30,000 nucleotides of DNA from Chrysomallon squamiferum (taxonomy: Eukaryota > Mollusca > Gastropoda > Neomphalida > Peltospiridae): contig CM022665.1 of the NCBI GenBank assembly GCA_012295275.1, positions 38,604,795-38,634,794 on the forward strand. The letters run 5' to 3'. The notes under the pieces were generated by a model. It searched no databases. It worked only from the letters and a program-made list of their open reading frames with translations, and was not told the origin of the DNA. Numbering within the stretch: the first letter of the stretch is position 1; each line of letters begins with the position of its first letter. Made by a program: the position numbers and the translations under genes. This document shows positions 19,061-29,150 of the stretch, in pieces.

Positions 19061-19300
19061 TATGATGGGCATTCTGTCACATTCAGATCTGAAACAAAAG
19101 TCCAGAATCTGTCAATTCTAAATGAGTGTTTAACTATGCAGCAGAAGCCGGATTAGAAACTGTGACACATCCAAAATCCATAATAGATGACTTCTAATGA
19201 TCTGCTGATACCGAGAAGGCTAATTAATACTGCTGTCGGGAGGGGACACGGGGAAGGAGGGACCGACCCTAGACAGCATAAACTCTACTACATATACATG
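19061..19300. promoter_or_regulatory. Candidate regulatory island 7
   Basis: Complex DNA with GGATTAG, GGCTAATTAATAC (homeodomain-like) and a G-rich patch (about 19237-19262). Regulatory role is inferred. Confidence 0.25.
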
Positions 19301-19328
19301 TTTGTGATGCTAAAACATTTTTGAGGAG

Positions 19329-19419
19329 TTATTATTAAAAAGAAATGAAAAAGGAGTATGAGGTATAAAATAAAATAGTAATAAAAAGGTAGAAAATGAG
19401 AGAGAGAAACGGAAATATG

Positions 19420-19504
<85 letters not shown>

Positions 19505-19920
19505 CGATAGGATAAGAGAGAAATAAAGAAAGACAGACAGAAAGACAAAGAGAGAGCTGGAAAGAATGAAAGAAAGGCAAAGAGAAAGATAGTCTGTGGG
19601 TATGTTAGGAAGAGAGAGATAACGAAAGATCATCAAAGAGTGAAAAAACCCATAATAAAACAAAAAATAAAAACAAAAACCAGAAAAAAAAAAAAAAAAA
19701 AAAAAAGTGCAGAATCCAAAAGAAAAACAATTAAAAAAAAAAACAAGAAAAAAAAAAAAAAAAAAAAAAAAACAAACAACACACACACACAGAATCCAAA
19801 TTAAAAAAAAAAAAAAAAAAAGAGATAATGGAAAAACAATGGGGAAAAAAAACAACAAAAAAAAAAAAAAATTAAAAATTAAAAAAAGAAAGAAGTAAAC
19901 CAGACCCAATTAAAAAATAA
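19329..19920. repeat. Long purine-rich tract including (GA)n
   Basis: About 590 bp dominated by A and G on the + strand, with a pure (GA)n core at 19422-19497 and long poly-A runs (about 19683-19706, 19749-19770, 19803-19820). Minus-strand F/L/S-rich ORFs up to 199 codons are translations of this tract. Confidence 0.9.
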
Positions 19921-19985
19921 TTTCAGTCACCTTAACCCCCCCCATACCCACATTCTCCTCCCCTCTATCTCCCCCTTTTTCATTG
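19921..19985. other. C-rich pyrimidine patch
   Basis: CCCCCCC and CCCTC/CTCCCC words directly after the long purine tract, so strand composition flips abruptly at about 19925. Confidence 0.75.
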
Positions 19986-20280
19986 TTTTTACTCTGGACC
20001 TCTTGTGATGATGACATCCATCTCAATCACGGAGTAAAACGTCAGTTTGAACAAATATGTGGATTTGCCCGACAGTCACCTGCTTGTGCTAATCCCCTCG
20101 AATCGATGGACGTGGATACGTTGGTGTGACGGAATTACCGGCTCGGTAATGCCAAAGCATTATTAGATTTAAATGATTGTAACGGAAAACACACTGAGCG
20201 CAGACAAACGAATCGCTTGTGACACTATCGGACTCATTTAGATTGATATCAGTGGGAATTGATATTTTCAACAAAACAAA
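19986..20280. promoter_or_regulatory. Candidate regulatory island 8
   Basis: Complex sequence with CACCTG, CTAATCCCC (Otx/bicoid-like TAATCC), GGAATTACCGG and GATTGATATC words. The 61-codon minus-strand ORF has no domain. Regulatory role is inferred. Confidence 0.33.
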
Positions 20281-20990
20281 AAAAATAAACTTATTTTTTT
20301 ATTTTTTTATTTTTTTTTTTTTTTCTCTCTAACGTTAACAAAAAATGATACCTGAAAAAAGTGTCATAGATATTTAAATACTATAAGGTAAATAATACAT
20401 GTGTTAACACAATAAAGGTTGATAAATTGTTTTCATTGGTGGCTTTTTTTTTTTTTTTTTTTTTTTTTTTCATGATATTACGTAAATCAAGTAATTACTT
20501 GTAATACAACTTTATTTGCCTCTCTATCTCTTGTCTTCTTCGTCTTTTTCTTCTTCTTTTTTTTTTTCTGTCTGTCTTGTTGTTTCGTTGTGTTGCTGTC
20601 TGCCTTTTCTATTCTTCTATCAGGGATTTGTTTTCTATTGATGGATGAATGCTCCGATGAAGAGCAACGTCTTAAAATATTAATCTTGCTCGGTGGAACA
20701 TTCCTCTATGAAAAATGAGTATAAAAAAAAAGATATCTGCCTGTTTAGCGGTAAGAGTAACCATTGGTATACATAATTCTGTGTTCACTTTTCTCAAGCA
20801 AATCATTCTAAACACCAAACCACATATTACACTTTCCTTTTTCGATAATACTAATGTTTTCCTTTGCCTTTGATTGTGTATTCCAAGCATAACTATGCTT
20901 TTTTTTTTTTTTTTTTTTTTTTCTTCTTTTTCTTTCTAAATATAGGGATTATTATGCTGAGTTCATTTAGTTATTTCCACTTTCTGACAA
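20281..20990. other. Gene-free stretch with poly-T tracts
   Basis: T runs at about 20297-20324, 20444-20470 and 20899-20922 separate mixed sequence. A patch at 20651-20691 has GATGAAGAGCAACGTC followed by the inverted word TTGCTC. Confidence 0.6.
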
Positions 20991-21195
20991 TGCTCTACAA
21001 ATGGAGAATCAAAAGCCGTGACTTTGTTTCCTGTTTATGGGAAGATGCTAATCGGTAATTATATATTTAAATAATGATATCATTTTCGCAGCACCGTTTA
21101 TTTGAGTCATACAGTGAATTATCTCATCTTCAACCACGCTAAGGGAAATTACACAACGTACTGTCATTGTTATCTGTAGTGGTTATTACTTGAAT

Positions 21196-21196
<1 letters not shown>
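20991..21196. promoter_or_regulatory. Candidate regulatory island 9
   Basis: A short complex patch with GATGCTAATCGG and TGAGTCA (21103-21109), ending at the CT microsatellite. Regulatory role is inferred. Confidence 0.25.
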
Positions 21197-21292
<96 letters not shown>

Positions 21293-21293
21293 A
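21197..21293. repeat. (CT)n-(CA)n microsatellite
   Basis: About 40 CT units followed by about 8 CA units and an A run. Confidence 0.96.
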
Positions 21294-21950
21294 AAAAAAT
21301 CGTTATTATCAATATGCTAGCACTGAAAATAAACGTCAAGTGAAACAATTGTGTCTTTAAATAATTGATATTAGCAGCTATATTAACATATATGCACGAC
21401 TAGCTGAAAACAACGGTTTCATTTAGTGACATGCAGTTATCAATAACCTGGTTTAAACTATAGTTCTTTTACTTTCACTATCATTTATTTATTGGCCAAA
21501 AGCTTTGCTGCTCGCCAGAACAAAAGGAAATGCTCTATTGTAATTAGTGTTGCATTAAATGTAATAATTCTGTTTGTTCTGTACGTGCTTAACGTTAGAG
21601 TGCGAAAATGTCGAACAACGTCAAAAGATACTAATGTACATTAGACATATATCAATAGTAATTACTGTGTTCTTTCTGCTGCAACTTTTTTTTTTTTCTT
21701 TTTTTCTTAAACTTAAAGGCATACGTGGTGGCGGTTATACATTAATTAACAAAACTGTTCTTGTATTTATTTTTGTATTTTTTTCATTATTATGATAATA
21801 TGTAAAAAAATTAAATTTACATTTATTTATTTATTTAATTATTTTATTATTCCCCCGATGTTATTAATATTGTTGTTGGTGCAAGTTACTTATTTATTTA
21901 TTAAATTATAAGATGATCTAATTTTCTGTTCAGCAAGGTGGAGCTAAATT
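21294..21950. other. Gene-free AT-rich stretch
   Basis: Mixed DNA with a T tract (about 21686-21706) and TTTA units near 21822-21845. No gene is supported. Confidence 0.6.
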
Positions 21951-22149
21951 TTGAATCCTGTAAGAGAAGCTGAGGGTTTCAGGGTCAAACCTCACAGGTA
22001 CTCTTACCTGTCTTTTCACATTGCAGCCAATACTCCTTAAGTAAAAAAAAAAAAAATTTCCACATGGCTGAATATGCTATTTGCTCTTTAGCGGAAAACC
22101 ATTTCCTTTTCTCAGATAGAATCACTATACAACATCGATAAAAATAAAA

Positions 22150-22196
<47 letters not shown>

Positions 22197-22230
22197 AAAA
22201 GCGTTGAGGTGTTGTTAAACAAATAATAAT
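21951..22230. repeat. Possible interspersed-element remnant including (TA)n
   Basis: Complex sequence (21951-22045) is followed by poly-A, ACATGGCTGAA (about 22062-22073), a pure (TA)n array (about 22155-22194) and GTTGAGGTGTTGTTAAACAAAT (22202-22223). The word pair ATGGCTGAA and GAGGTGTYGTTAA also occurs in this order at 9912-9994. I infer an old element with an internal TA expansion; the 5' end is undefined. Confidence 0.45.
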
Positions 22231-22329
22231 TCAATCATTTTTAGCCAGTAATTGTGACGCTGATATATCAATTTATTCATTATTTTACCTTTACCTGTGA
22301 CAATGATTTATTTTTTCACCCGTCAGCTG

Positions 22330-22790
22330 TTTGTACAACACGGCATAAATTTACCTTATCTGAAGCAATCACTGATTGCGACCAAGATTCCGTCTCTACT
22401 CGTCTGTGAAAAAAAAGAAGAAAAAAGGCAAGTAATAACCCAAAATACATAAAATTTATTATAAATGTTTAGGGAGTTATGAAAGCGCATGGAGTCCAGA
22501 TTGCTCGGGGCCTTCCGGGTTTTGTTTGATTTCTGCAACTGAACCTATAATTTGGCCAATCCGTGGCGAAAACGCGGACCGGACGATACTGATCAAGCTG
22601 CCAATTAAGTCGATGCAATCAAAAGTTCATAAATGTGGGCTATCAGCAACAACCGTGGCCAGCCCTCCCTGTAACCTGACATTAGGTCATCCGTTCGTCC
22701 AATGACCCGGGGCTATTTTAATTACACCAGGGATTCGGTGACAGAGGGAGCATGACTCACGTGTTCGTGCACGTGCGTGAATTTTTGAAT
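22330..22790. promoter_or_regulatory. Candidate regulatory island 10 with AP-1/E-box composite
   Basis: The longest high-complexity, GC-balanced stretch outside the genes. It has CCAAT (22556-22560), CCAATTAAG, CCCGGGG and ATTTTAATTACACC. An AP-1 site TGACTCA (22753-22759) overlaps a CACGTG (22758-22763), with a second CACGTG at 22770-22775. No coding potential is recognised. One of the strongest island candidates. Confidence 0.4.
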
Positions 22791-22949
22791 TCCTTTTTTT
22801 TTTTTTTTTTTTTTTTTTCCGCTCTCCACCGGTTTCACCATATTCGTCATCGACGGTGGCCGGTTTTTTTTATTAAAAAAACCATTAAAAAAAAAAAAAA
22901 AATGTAGGTATGGTTGTTGATATTAGCCGATTTTAAAAATAAAATAAAA

Positions 22950-22989
<40 letters not shown>

Positions 22990-23040
22990 GATAATAATAA
23001 TAAGAAGAAGAAGAAGAAGAAGAAAATAAAGAAAGAAAAT
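22791..23040. repeat. Poly-T/A, (AAAT)n, AAT and AAG repeats
   Basis: T run (about 22794-22818), A run (about 22886-22902), (AAAT)n (about 22937-22987) and AAG units (about 23003-23023), with short unique sequence about 22819-22870. Confidence 0.88.
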
Positions 23041-23110
23041 AAGAAAAGAAAATTATTATCGTTTTGTTTTTCTATAGGTCAAACAAAATAAAACAAATTT
23101 ACTGATAGAT

Positions 23111-23275
23111 AAATACATACATACAAAAATACATACATACATACAAAAATACATACATACATACATACATACACACATACACACATACATACATACATAC
23201 ATACATACATACATACACATACATACATACATACACATACATACATACATACACATACATACATACATACACACA

Positions 23276-23305
<30 letters not shown>
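23111..23305. repeat. (ACAT)n microsatellite with 18-bp higher-order units
   Basis: About 195 bp of ACAT with AC and AAAAT interruptions. Three consecutive 18-bp units of (ACAT)4AC occupy 23217-23234, 23235-23252 and 23253-23270. The C/Y/V/M-rich minus-strand ORFs in all three frames are repeat translations. Confidence 0.95.
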
Positions 23306-23309
<4 letters not shown>

Positions 23310-24029
23310 CATAAACACACACACACACTTACACACACATACAAAAAATATATATATATAATAAACATACAGCTAGCATGAACAATGGCAAACTGTTGTC
23401 TAATTTCCGTTCCGCAGTATGACTCAAATACGACACTGAATGAGAATAATACAAAGCTTTATTTTCAATTATATAATATTTTATAACTTTTATTATTTAT
23501 TCTTACAAATACACACCTTTTTTTACATCAAACTGAATCATATGCACTTCTGTAATAAGTTATTATAGACAAATACAAATATTTATTATTCAGTAAAAGG
23601 TTATAATACAGTAGATTAGTATTATGTTTTTAATCACAGAGGTAAAATTTTCTGTTTGTGTATAGTAAGGGACAGAATGTTTTCAATCGATGCGTTTTAT
23701 TTATCTTACGTAACTGGACATTTTGACTATAATATATCAGCTGGAACTGAAATAGAATATGTAGAATTTGTTTTTTATGTCTATATCTGACTATCTATCA
23801 TCTATATATCTATCCATTTATTTGTCTATCTGCCTATATGTCTGTTTGTTTGAATGCATGTATGTAAGTTTATCTAAACATCTTCATTATTTATTTATTT
23901 ATTTGTTTGTTTATTTGTTTTTATCAATAACACTGCAGATCCAACATGTAATGAAAGAGCCTGATCATTTCGGCGATGACTGGAAATATTAATTTATAAT
24001 AAGTATTGTGACTGAACGGATTACTAATG
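23306..24029. other. Gene-free stretch
   Basis: CA and TA runs to about 23365, a TGACTCA (23420-23426), then AT-rich mixed DNA with decayed CTAT units (about 23780-23850) and TTTA/TTTG units (about 23890-23922). No gene is supported. Confidence 0.6.
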
Positions 24030-24240
24030 CATTGTCATTCTGCTGACTGGCAATTATTATGAATGATTATCTCAGAATGACAAATAGAATCGGCTGTGTA
24101 TTCACGTGATTCATTCGACATGAAGTGATCAGCGATAACCAGTCACAGAGAAGATTTGTATGAGAAGGCGTGGCTAATGTTACGTTTTCACTTTGAGATT
24201 TCAAGTCTTGTGCTGTTGGCTAAGAAGTGGATTAATAATT
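24030..24240. promoter_or_regulatory. Candidate regulatory island 11
   Basis: Complex sequence with ATTATGAATGATTATC, CACGTG (24103-24108), GTGATCAGCGAT and GGCGTGGCTAAT. Regulatory role is inferred. Confidence 0.28.
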
Positions 24241-24247
24241 ATTTGAA

Positions 24248-24480
24248 TGATAAAATAAAATAAAATAAAATAAAATATAATAAATTAAAATAAAATAAAA
24301 TAAAATAAAATAACATAAAATAATGAACTTGAAATAAAACAAAGCAACATAAATTAAAATATTAATTAAAATAAAAAATTAAAATAAAACCCCCCTAAAT
24401 CCAAATAAAATGCAATAAACCTGAATAAACAAAATGTAAAGAAAATAAGATAAAATAATAATTAAAAAAACAGCAACGAC
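24248..24480. repeat. (AAAAT)n and decayed derivatives
   Basis: Pure AAAAT units to about 24315 pass into degenerate AAAAT-like sequence. Confidence 0.88.
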
Positions 24481-24599
24481 AATACAATAAAATAAATGGG
24501 ATTTCAATATTCATATATATCTTAATATACGATAAAGCAAAACATTAATAAATTTAAGAGATAAAGTTAAGGTTCATTAAAAGCAAACCTGAAACAAGA

Positions 24600-24688
24600 A
24601 ATGGCACCACTGTAAAAAAAAAAAATAATAATAATAATAATCATCATCATAAAAACTACTACAAAAAAATAAATAAAATAAAATAAAA

Positions 24689-24731
<43 letters not shown>

Positions 24732-24805
24732 AGAAATAAAGAAAATAACTAAAAGAAAAGAAAATACAAACAAAAATGAATACAAAAAAAAAAAAAAAAA
24801 AGAGA
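24600..24805. repeat. Poly-A, AAT, (AAAT)n and poly-A block
   Basis: A run, AAT and ATC units, (AAAT)n at about 24667-24731, then A/G-rich DNA and a final A run (about 24783-24800). Minus-strand F/Y/L ORFs are repeat translations. Confidence 0.9.
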
Positions 24806-25189
24806 GAAAACAAATGTCGAAATACATGACGTTGTTAATTAACGTTCTATAATATTTCATTTTATACTTTTTAAAACATCTAAAATGAAATTAGAAAACG
24901 ACTGACTAAAAAAACTGTCATTTTACTTCACAACTTTGCATTCAGTGAACATATTCAGTAACACCGTCTAAAATAAAACACTGCAATAATTTTCGGCTTA
25001 AACGTTTTAATTTTATATCTAACGCCATTTGAGTGTTAAAAGTTTCATTTTAGCACTTTTTCTCTTTGCACCCCATAATCGTCTTTTAAAATTCTTTCCT
25101 TATCCTTTTTCTCTCTTCTTCTTTCTTTTTGTGTTTTCCGAAACTTGATAATTGCGTTATGATGTTTGCTCCAATGAACAAACCTTTTC
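24806..25189. other. Gene-free AT-rich spacer
   Basis: Mixed sequence; TTCTTTCT-type pyrimidine patches about 25095-25135. Nothing recognised. Confidence 0.55.
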
Positions 25190-25600
25190 ACACAATACAA
25201 GACCCTTCGTTTGTCTTTTTTGAGGGGAGCAAAAAATTCTATTTGAAGTCGGTACCCCCTTTTGGCTCATTTCACGACAACCATGACTAAGAAAAAGCAT
25301 GAGTCACTCGCTGTCTTTTGTCACTGGCCCAATTTGTGGAATCCCCTCGCAGAAGTGAACATTTGACAGTGAAAATTTTGATGACTCCAATATTTCTCAT
25401 ATTTTAGTTTCTTTTGTCAGCTTCATGTAAAAGAGGCTCGTGAAAAACCTCGTTGATTGTTTCAATTGTTTAAAAGAAGCCGCCTAAGTTTCGTCCGATT
25501 ATAACGAGACTATGAAATCTCGGCCGAAGTAACGTGACTTCGCGACTTTGTGGGTGAATGAGATGTTTTAATCTGAATGGAAAAATGCGCAGCTGCCATT
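25190..25600. promoter_or_regulatory. Candidate regulatory island 12
   Basis: Long complex stretch with TGAGTCA (25300-25306), TTTGACAG, CGGCCG (25521-25526) and TCGCGA (25540-25545). Near the 3' end CpG words are unusually frequent for this window. No ORF is supported. Regulatory role is inferred. Confidence 0.35.
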
Positions 25601-26313
25601 TGTTTTCGAAAGTTTTTAATTTCTTTTATTTTCCGAAATTAAAAAGGAATCAGTTTTATTCTGTTCATAAGTTTTAATTATTATTATTTTTAAAATGTAC
25701 TCAAATTTCAAACTCCTTTTTAAGTAAATTCATGCTTAACAACTTTACATTGTTGTTGCTGTTGTTCTTCTTTTTCTTCTTCTTCTTCTTCTTCTTCGTA
25801 CTAGTAATAGTAGTAGTAGTAGTACTAGTAATTGTTGTTGTTGCGTCATAAAATAGAATATCCATCACATTAACAATATGTTAACATAAGTAAATACAAT
25901 GTTTATAAATTATATATCATATGTATTTTATTTCTTTTCACATAAACTAATAAATGCAAACACACAAACAAATAAATAAACAAATATACGAATAAGTAAA
26001 TCAATAAATGAGTGAGTGAATGAATGAATGAATATATAAATAAATAAAGTACGTCAGGGGACATAACGAATGCAAAATCAAACTTCTGGCTCAAATGATT
26101 GATGAGGGGGTCATGGTATGTTGCAGAATTGCAGTGTTAAGTTCATTACACATAATAATTTATATTAAGCATGATTGTTCTGTCGTTATTTATACATACA
26201 CATGCAAGCATGAGCTTGCGTACTTGTTGAAAATGAAATAGTCAACAGTGTTGTTGATGATGGTGATAATTATAATAAATAAAAATTTAAAAAGTTGGAA
26301 AAGTAAAGTAAAA

Positions 26314-26348
<35 letters not shown>

Positions 26349-26394
26349 AACGAGATCATAATAGTGAAAATAAAATACAGATGAATGTGAAAAG
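25601..26394. repeat. AT-rich DNA with CTT, AGT, ATGA and AAAT arrays
   Basis: (CTT)n (about 25767-25797), (AGT)n (about 25804-25830), decayed AAAC/AAAT/ATGA units (about 25955-26047) and (AAAT)n (about 26308-26349). A unique patch about 26090-26230 shows nothing specific. Confidence 0.8.
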
Positions 26395-26600
26395 TATGTT
26401 CACTTTGTTCAAGGAAATATTTGATGAGAATTGTTTACTTATGATGTCATCCTCCGGAACGTGATTTCACTGGGTTACTGTGGCTGCTGGTTCACTGGAA
26501 ATAGGCCGTGATCCGTTTAAAGAAACCAGGAAGGGAGTCGACGTGAAGAAAAAAAAAACCCACAAAAGATACATGATTAAAAAAGTATTAGTCATTGTAC
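26395..26600. promoter_or_regulatory. Candidate regulatory island 13
   Basis: Complex patch with GATGTCATCCTCCGGAACGTGATT and GGCCGTGATCC. The 65-codon ORF starting at 26480 shows no domain and ends in poly-F. Weak candidate. Confidence 0.2.
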
Positions 26601-26754
26601 ATTCCGATCCATTTTTTTTTTTTTTTTTTTCGTTTCATTTTGAATATTTCCCTAATTTTCTTTTTCTTTGTAATTAATACGTTCCTTTTGGTAATATGAC
26701 AATTAAAGTGAATTCAGTTTTTTTTTTTTTTTTTTTTTTTTTAATTTTGTAAAT
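26601..26754. repeat. Two poly-T tracts
   Basis: T runs at about 26612-26630 and 26719-26742. Confidence 0.85.
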
Positions 26755-27050
26755 TATAAAATTCAGGTAACAAATTGGACTTGAAAAACTTACTATGGAG
26801 TCACGTGGATTTTGAAACTGACATCATTGCCATGGAAAAAAAACAAAAAAAACATCCATGAACGTGCGACAAAACGCGGTTGCAGGCACGTGCAGAAGAT
26901 GGATTGTTGTTTTTCTTTTAAATGAGCACTTAGTCACTGACAGCTAGTTATTTTATTGTTAGCAATAAAAATAGTTTTAACTTTACAGACCTGCTGTTAC
27001 GTAATTTCCTTCAACTGTTACAAGTTTCGTTTTAAATGTAACTGTATATA
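26755..27050. promoter_or_regulatory. Candidate regulatory island 14 with two E-boxes
   Basis: Two CACGTG sites (26802-26807 and 26887-26892) with GGAGTCACGTGG, an imperfect AP-1/E-box overlap like that at 22753. The palindromic pair CCATGG (26831 region) and CATCCATG is also visible. Regulatory role is inferred. Confidence 0.27.
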
Positions 27051-27606
27051 CTGAAACTAACTCTCTCTCTCTGAGAAAAAAATAAAATAAAAAACTGGAA
27101 GAAGAAGAAGAAGGAGAAAATAATCAGAAAATAATTTTTTTTATTTTATGATTTTTTTCGATCATAAACTTTCGATTATAAATGTATACTTGTAGACATT
27201 TCACTTTTTTCCTTCTTTAATTGAATCAATATCATTATTGTATTGTTGTTGCTACTGTAATAATATTAATAATAACAACAACAACAATAATAATGATAAT
27301 AATAATAATAATAATAATTATTATTATTATTAATCGTTTTCTTTCTTCATGTTTCAAAATGTCTAACATTCATTGCAAAACGGCTACAAAGGAAAAAGAA
27401 AAAGATGGGAGAAAACAGACAGAGAGAGAGAGAAAGAAAGAAAGAAAACCAAAGATAAATTGAAGACCGTTTTAAAGAATTCATTTTAATAATTACCATT
27501 CATCAAAGAACACTTTTAACTCTTTTCTATCGACAAAAACCCCCCACAAAACACAAACAGAAGAGTCAAGCATTTAAAAGTTGTCCTGATAACACTATTT
27601 CTAAGA

Positions 27607-27607
<1 letters not shown>
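27051..27607. other. Gene-free stretch with CT, AAG, AAC, AAT/ATT and GA repeats
   Basis: Small CT and AAG runs (about 27060-27118), AAC/AAT array inverting into ATT at about 27318 (27283-27332), and a GA/GAAA run (about 27418-27447). ORFs here are repeat translations. Confidence 0.75.
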
Positions 27608-27641
<34 letters not shown>

Positions 27642-27700
27642 CTTTTTTTTTAATTCTACACTTTGGATAACTTTAAAAAAAAAAAAAATAAAAAAAATAA
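27608..27700. repeat. Poly-T followed by poly-A
   Basis: A T run of about 34 plus a shorter T run, then A runs at about 27675-27700. The T and A tracts could pair as a hairpin. Confidence 0.85.
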
Positions 27701-27815
27701 AATTTAAACAGTTACGTGTCAGCAACTTTAGAAGACCCAGCTTGTTTGAGTCCACCATCACTCCTTCTATTCTAAGCTAAAATTTCCCCCTCCTTCTCAA
27801 AGGGTGCACGATTAG

Positions 27816-27818
<3 letters not shown>

Positions 27819-27883
<65 letters not shown>
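27819..27883. repeat. Double poly-T tract
   Basis: Two T runs of roughly 34 and 27 bases are separated by AA in a T context. It is the longest near-homopolymer in the window. Confidence 0.92.
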
Positions 27884-27885
<2 letters not shown>

Positions 27886-27939
27886 TTCTTTCGCTGAATT
27901 AAAGAACCGAATGAAATTTTACAGCAACCATTTTAAAAC

Positions 27940-28220
27940 AATAGAACGAATGAGGGACGGGCTGCGTTAACAATGCTGTGAGTCACTTTCCCTAATTAGT
28001 CATCAGCGCTGGACCTAATGGGGGCAGGGAAGTTGGAAACTCCAATCCAAGACAATGGGTGTTCCCGAGACAGAGGGAGAAACGGGTCAGCAAGAAAAAC
28101 AAAGTAGTCGACACGAGGCTAAAGATTAAAGTAACAGAGTAATCTAGGCACAGATGTTAGTCGAAATAATATCTCATCAGGCGAATCACTCTTCAGAGTG
28201 ACAGAAGCCAGATTTTTATA
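27940..28220. promoter_or_regulatory. Candidate regulatory island 15
   Basis: Complex, GC-balanced DNA with TGAGTCA (27979-27985), CTAATTAG (about 27993-28000), CAGCGCTGG and a G-rich GGGGGCAGGG (about 28020). No ORF. Regulatory role is inferred. Confidence 0.37.
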
Positions 28221-28769
28221 TTTTGAAAACAAATGGGGAGAAAAAAAATTGGATAAAAAAAAAAAAAAGTTTGAACGAGAATTAAAAACTAAGTATGCAA
28301 AAGATCATTTTAAAAGTTTTAAAATACGGAGTTTGAAAATATAATAATAAAAGAAATAATAGAAATATAAATATGATAAGTATTTGAAGTAAATTAATAA
28401 GAAACTAAACATAAGTTAGGAAAATAAGAACAACAGCAGCAGCAGCAGCAGCAAACAACAACAGCAACAATAACAACAACAAATGATCAATACTTTTCTA
28501 CGGCTAACAAATAAATAAATAAATAAATATTTTAAAGAATTGCAACTCGAAACGAGTTAAAATAAAAATAAAATTTTGCCAGAATTTATTTATTTATTTA
28601 TTTCAACATCAAAAAACAAATGTAAAATACATTTTACACTGTTAATGTATATTATTTATTTCAACTGACTGTTACTAATCGAAATTGAAAGAAAAAAAAA
28701 AAAAAAAACCGTTATTTTGTAATCGAAAGTGAAATCAAATATGTTTTCGAAACTAAAATATTGATATTT
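28221..28769. other. Gene-free AT-rich stretch with AGC, AAC and AAAT repeats
   Basis: (AGC)n of about 7 units at 28434-28453, AAC units to about 28484, (AAAT)n about 28507-28528, TTTA about 28584-28602 and an A run about 28691-28708. Confidence 0.75.
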
Positions 28770-28900
28770 TTAGCCCACGTGGTGACTTCAGGTGAATTAA
28801 TAAGGTGGTGACTCAAACGAAGTAACGGTAAATGGTGTACGTTGCTAATCAATTTCAAGGACGTATTCTTTGACATCGTAAAGTGTAAGCAGTTATCTCA
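28770..28900. promoter_or_regulatory. Candidate regulatory island 16
   Basis: CCACGTGG (28775-28782) lies 26 bp before TGACTCA (28809-28815) in a short complex patch with GTGAATTAATAAG between them. Regulatory role is inferred. Confidence 0.3.
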
Positions 28901-28979
28901 GATCATTTTAACTAAATATTTATTGGCGAAAATATTAGGTTACTGCTTTTGACTTTTTTTTTTTTTTTGGAAATATCCG

Positions 28980-28993
28980 AAATATTGACTGAT

Positions 28994-29028
<35 letters not shown>

Positions 29029-29150
29029 TAATAATATTTTCATTTACTCAGTATTTATTTTATTTTATTTCATTTTATTTGTTTTATATTTAAAACGGAT
29101 TTATTTACTATTTATTTATTTATTTGTTTATTTATTTATTTTTAACTTTT
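28980..29150. repeat. (TTTA)n and TTTTA arrays
   Basis: TTTA at about 28992-29029, TTTTA-like units about 29055-29085 and TTTA again about 29100-29142. The 102-codon ORF is mostly their translation. Confidence 0.9.

Noticed and set aside
19310-19909. 199-codon minus-strand ORF
   Set aside because: F/L/S-rich translation of the long purine tract, with open frames in several phases.
21951-22045. Possible tRNA or tRNA-derived SINE head (GGGTCAAACCTC)
   Set aside because: The B-box-like word is imperfect and I could not fold a cloverleaf or find a matching A box; kept only as part of a possible element remnant.
23056-23368. Three overlapping C/Y/V/M-rich minus-strand ORFs
   Set aside because: All three frames of an (ACAT)n repeat stay open; repeat artefact.
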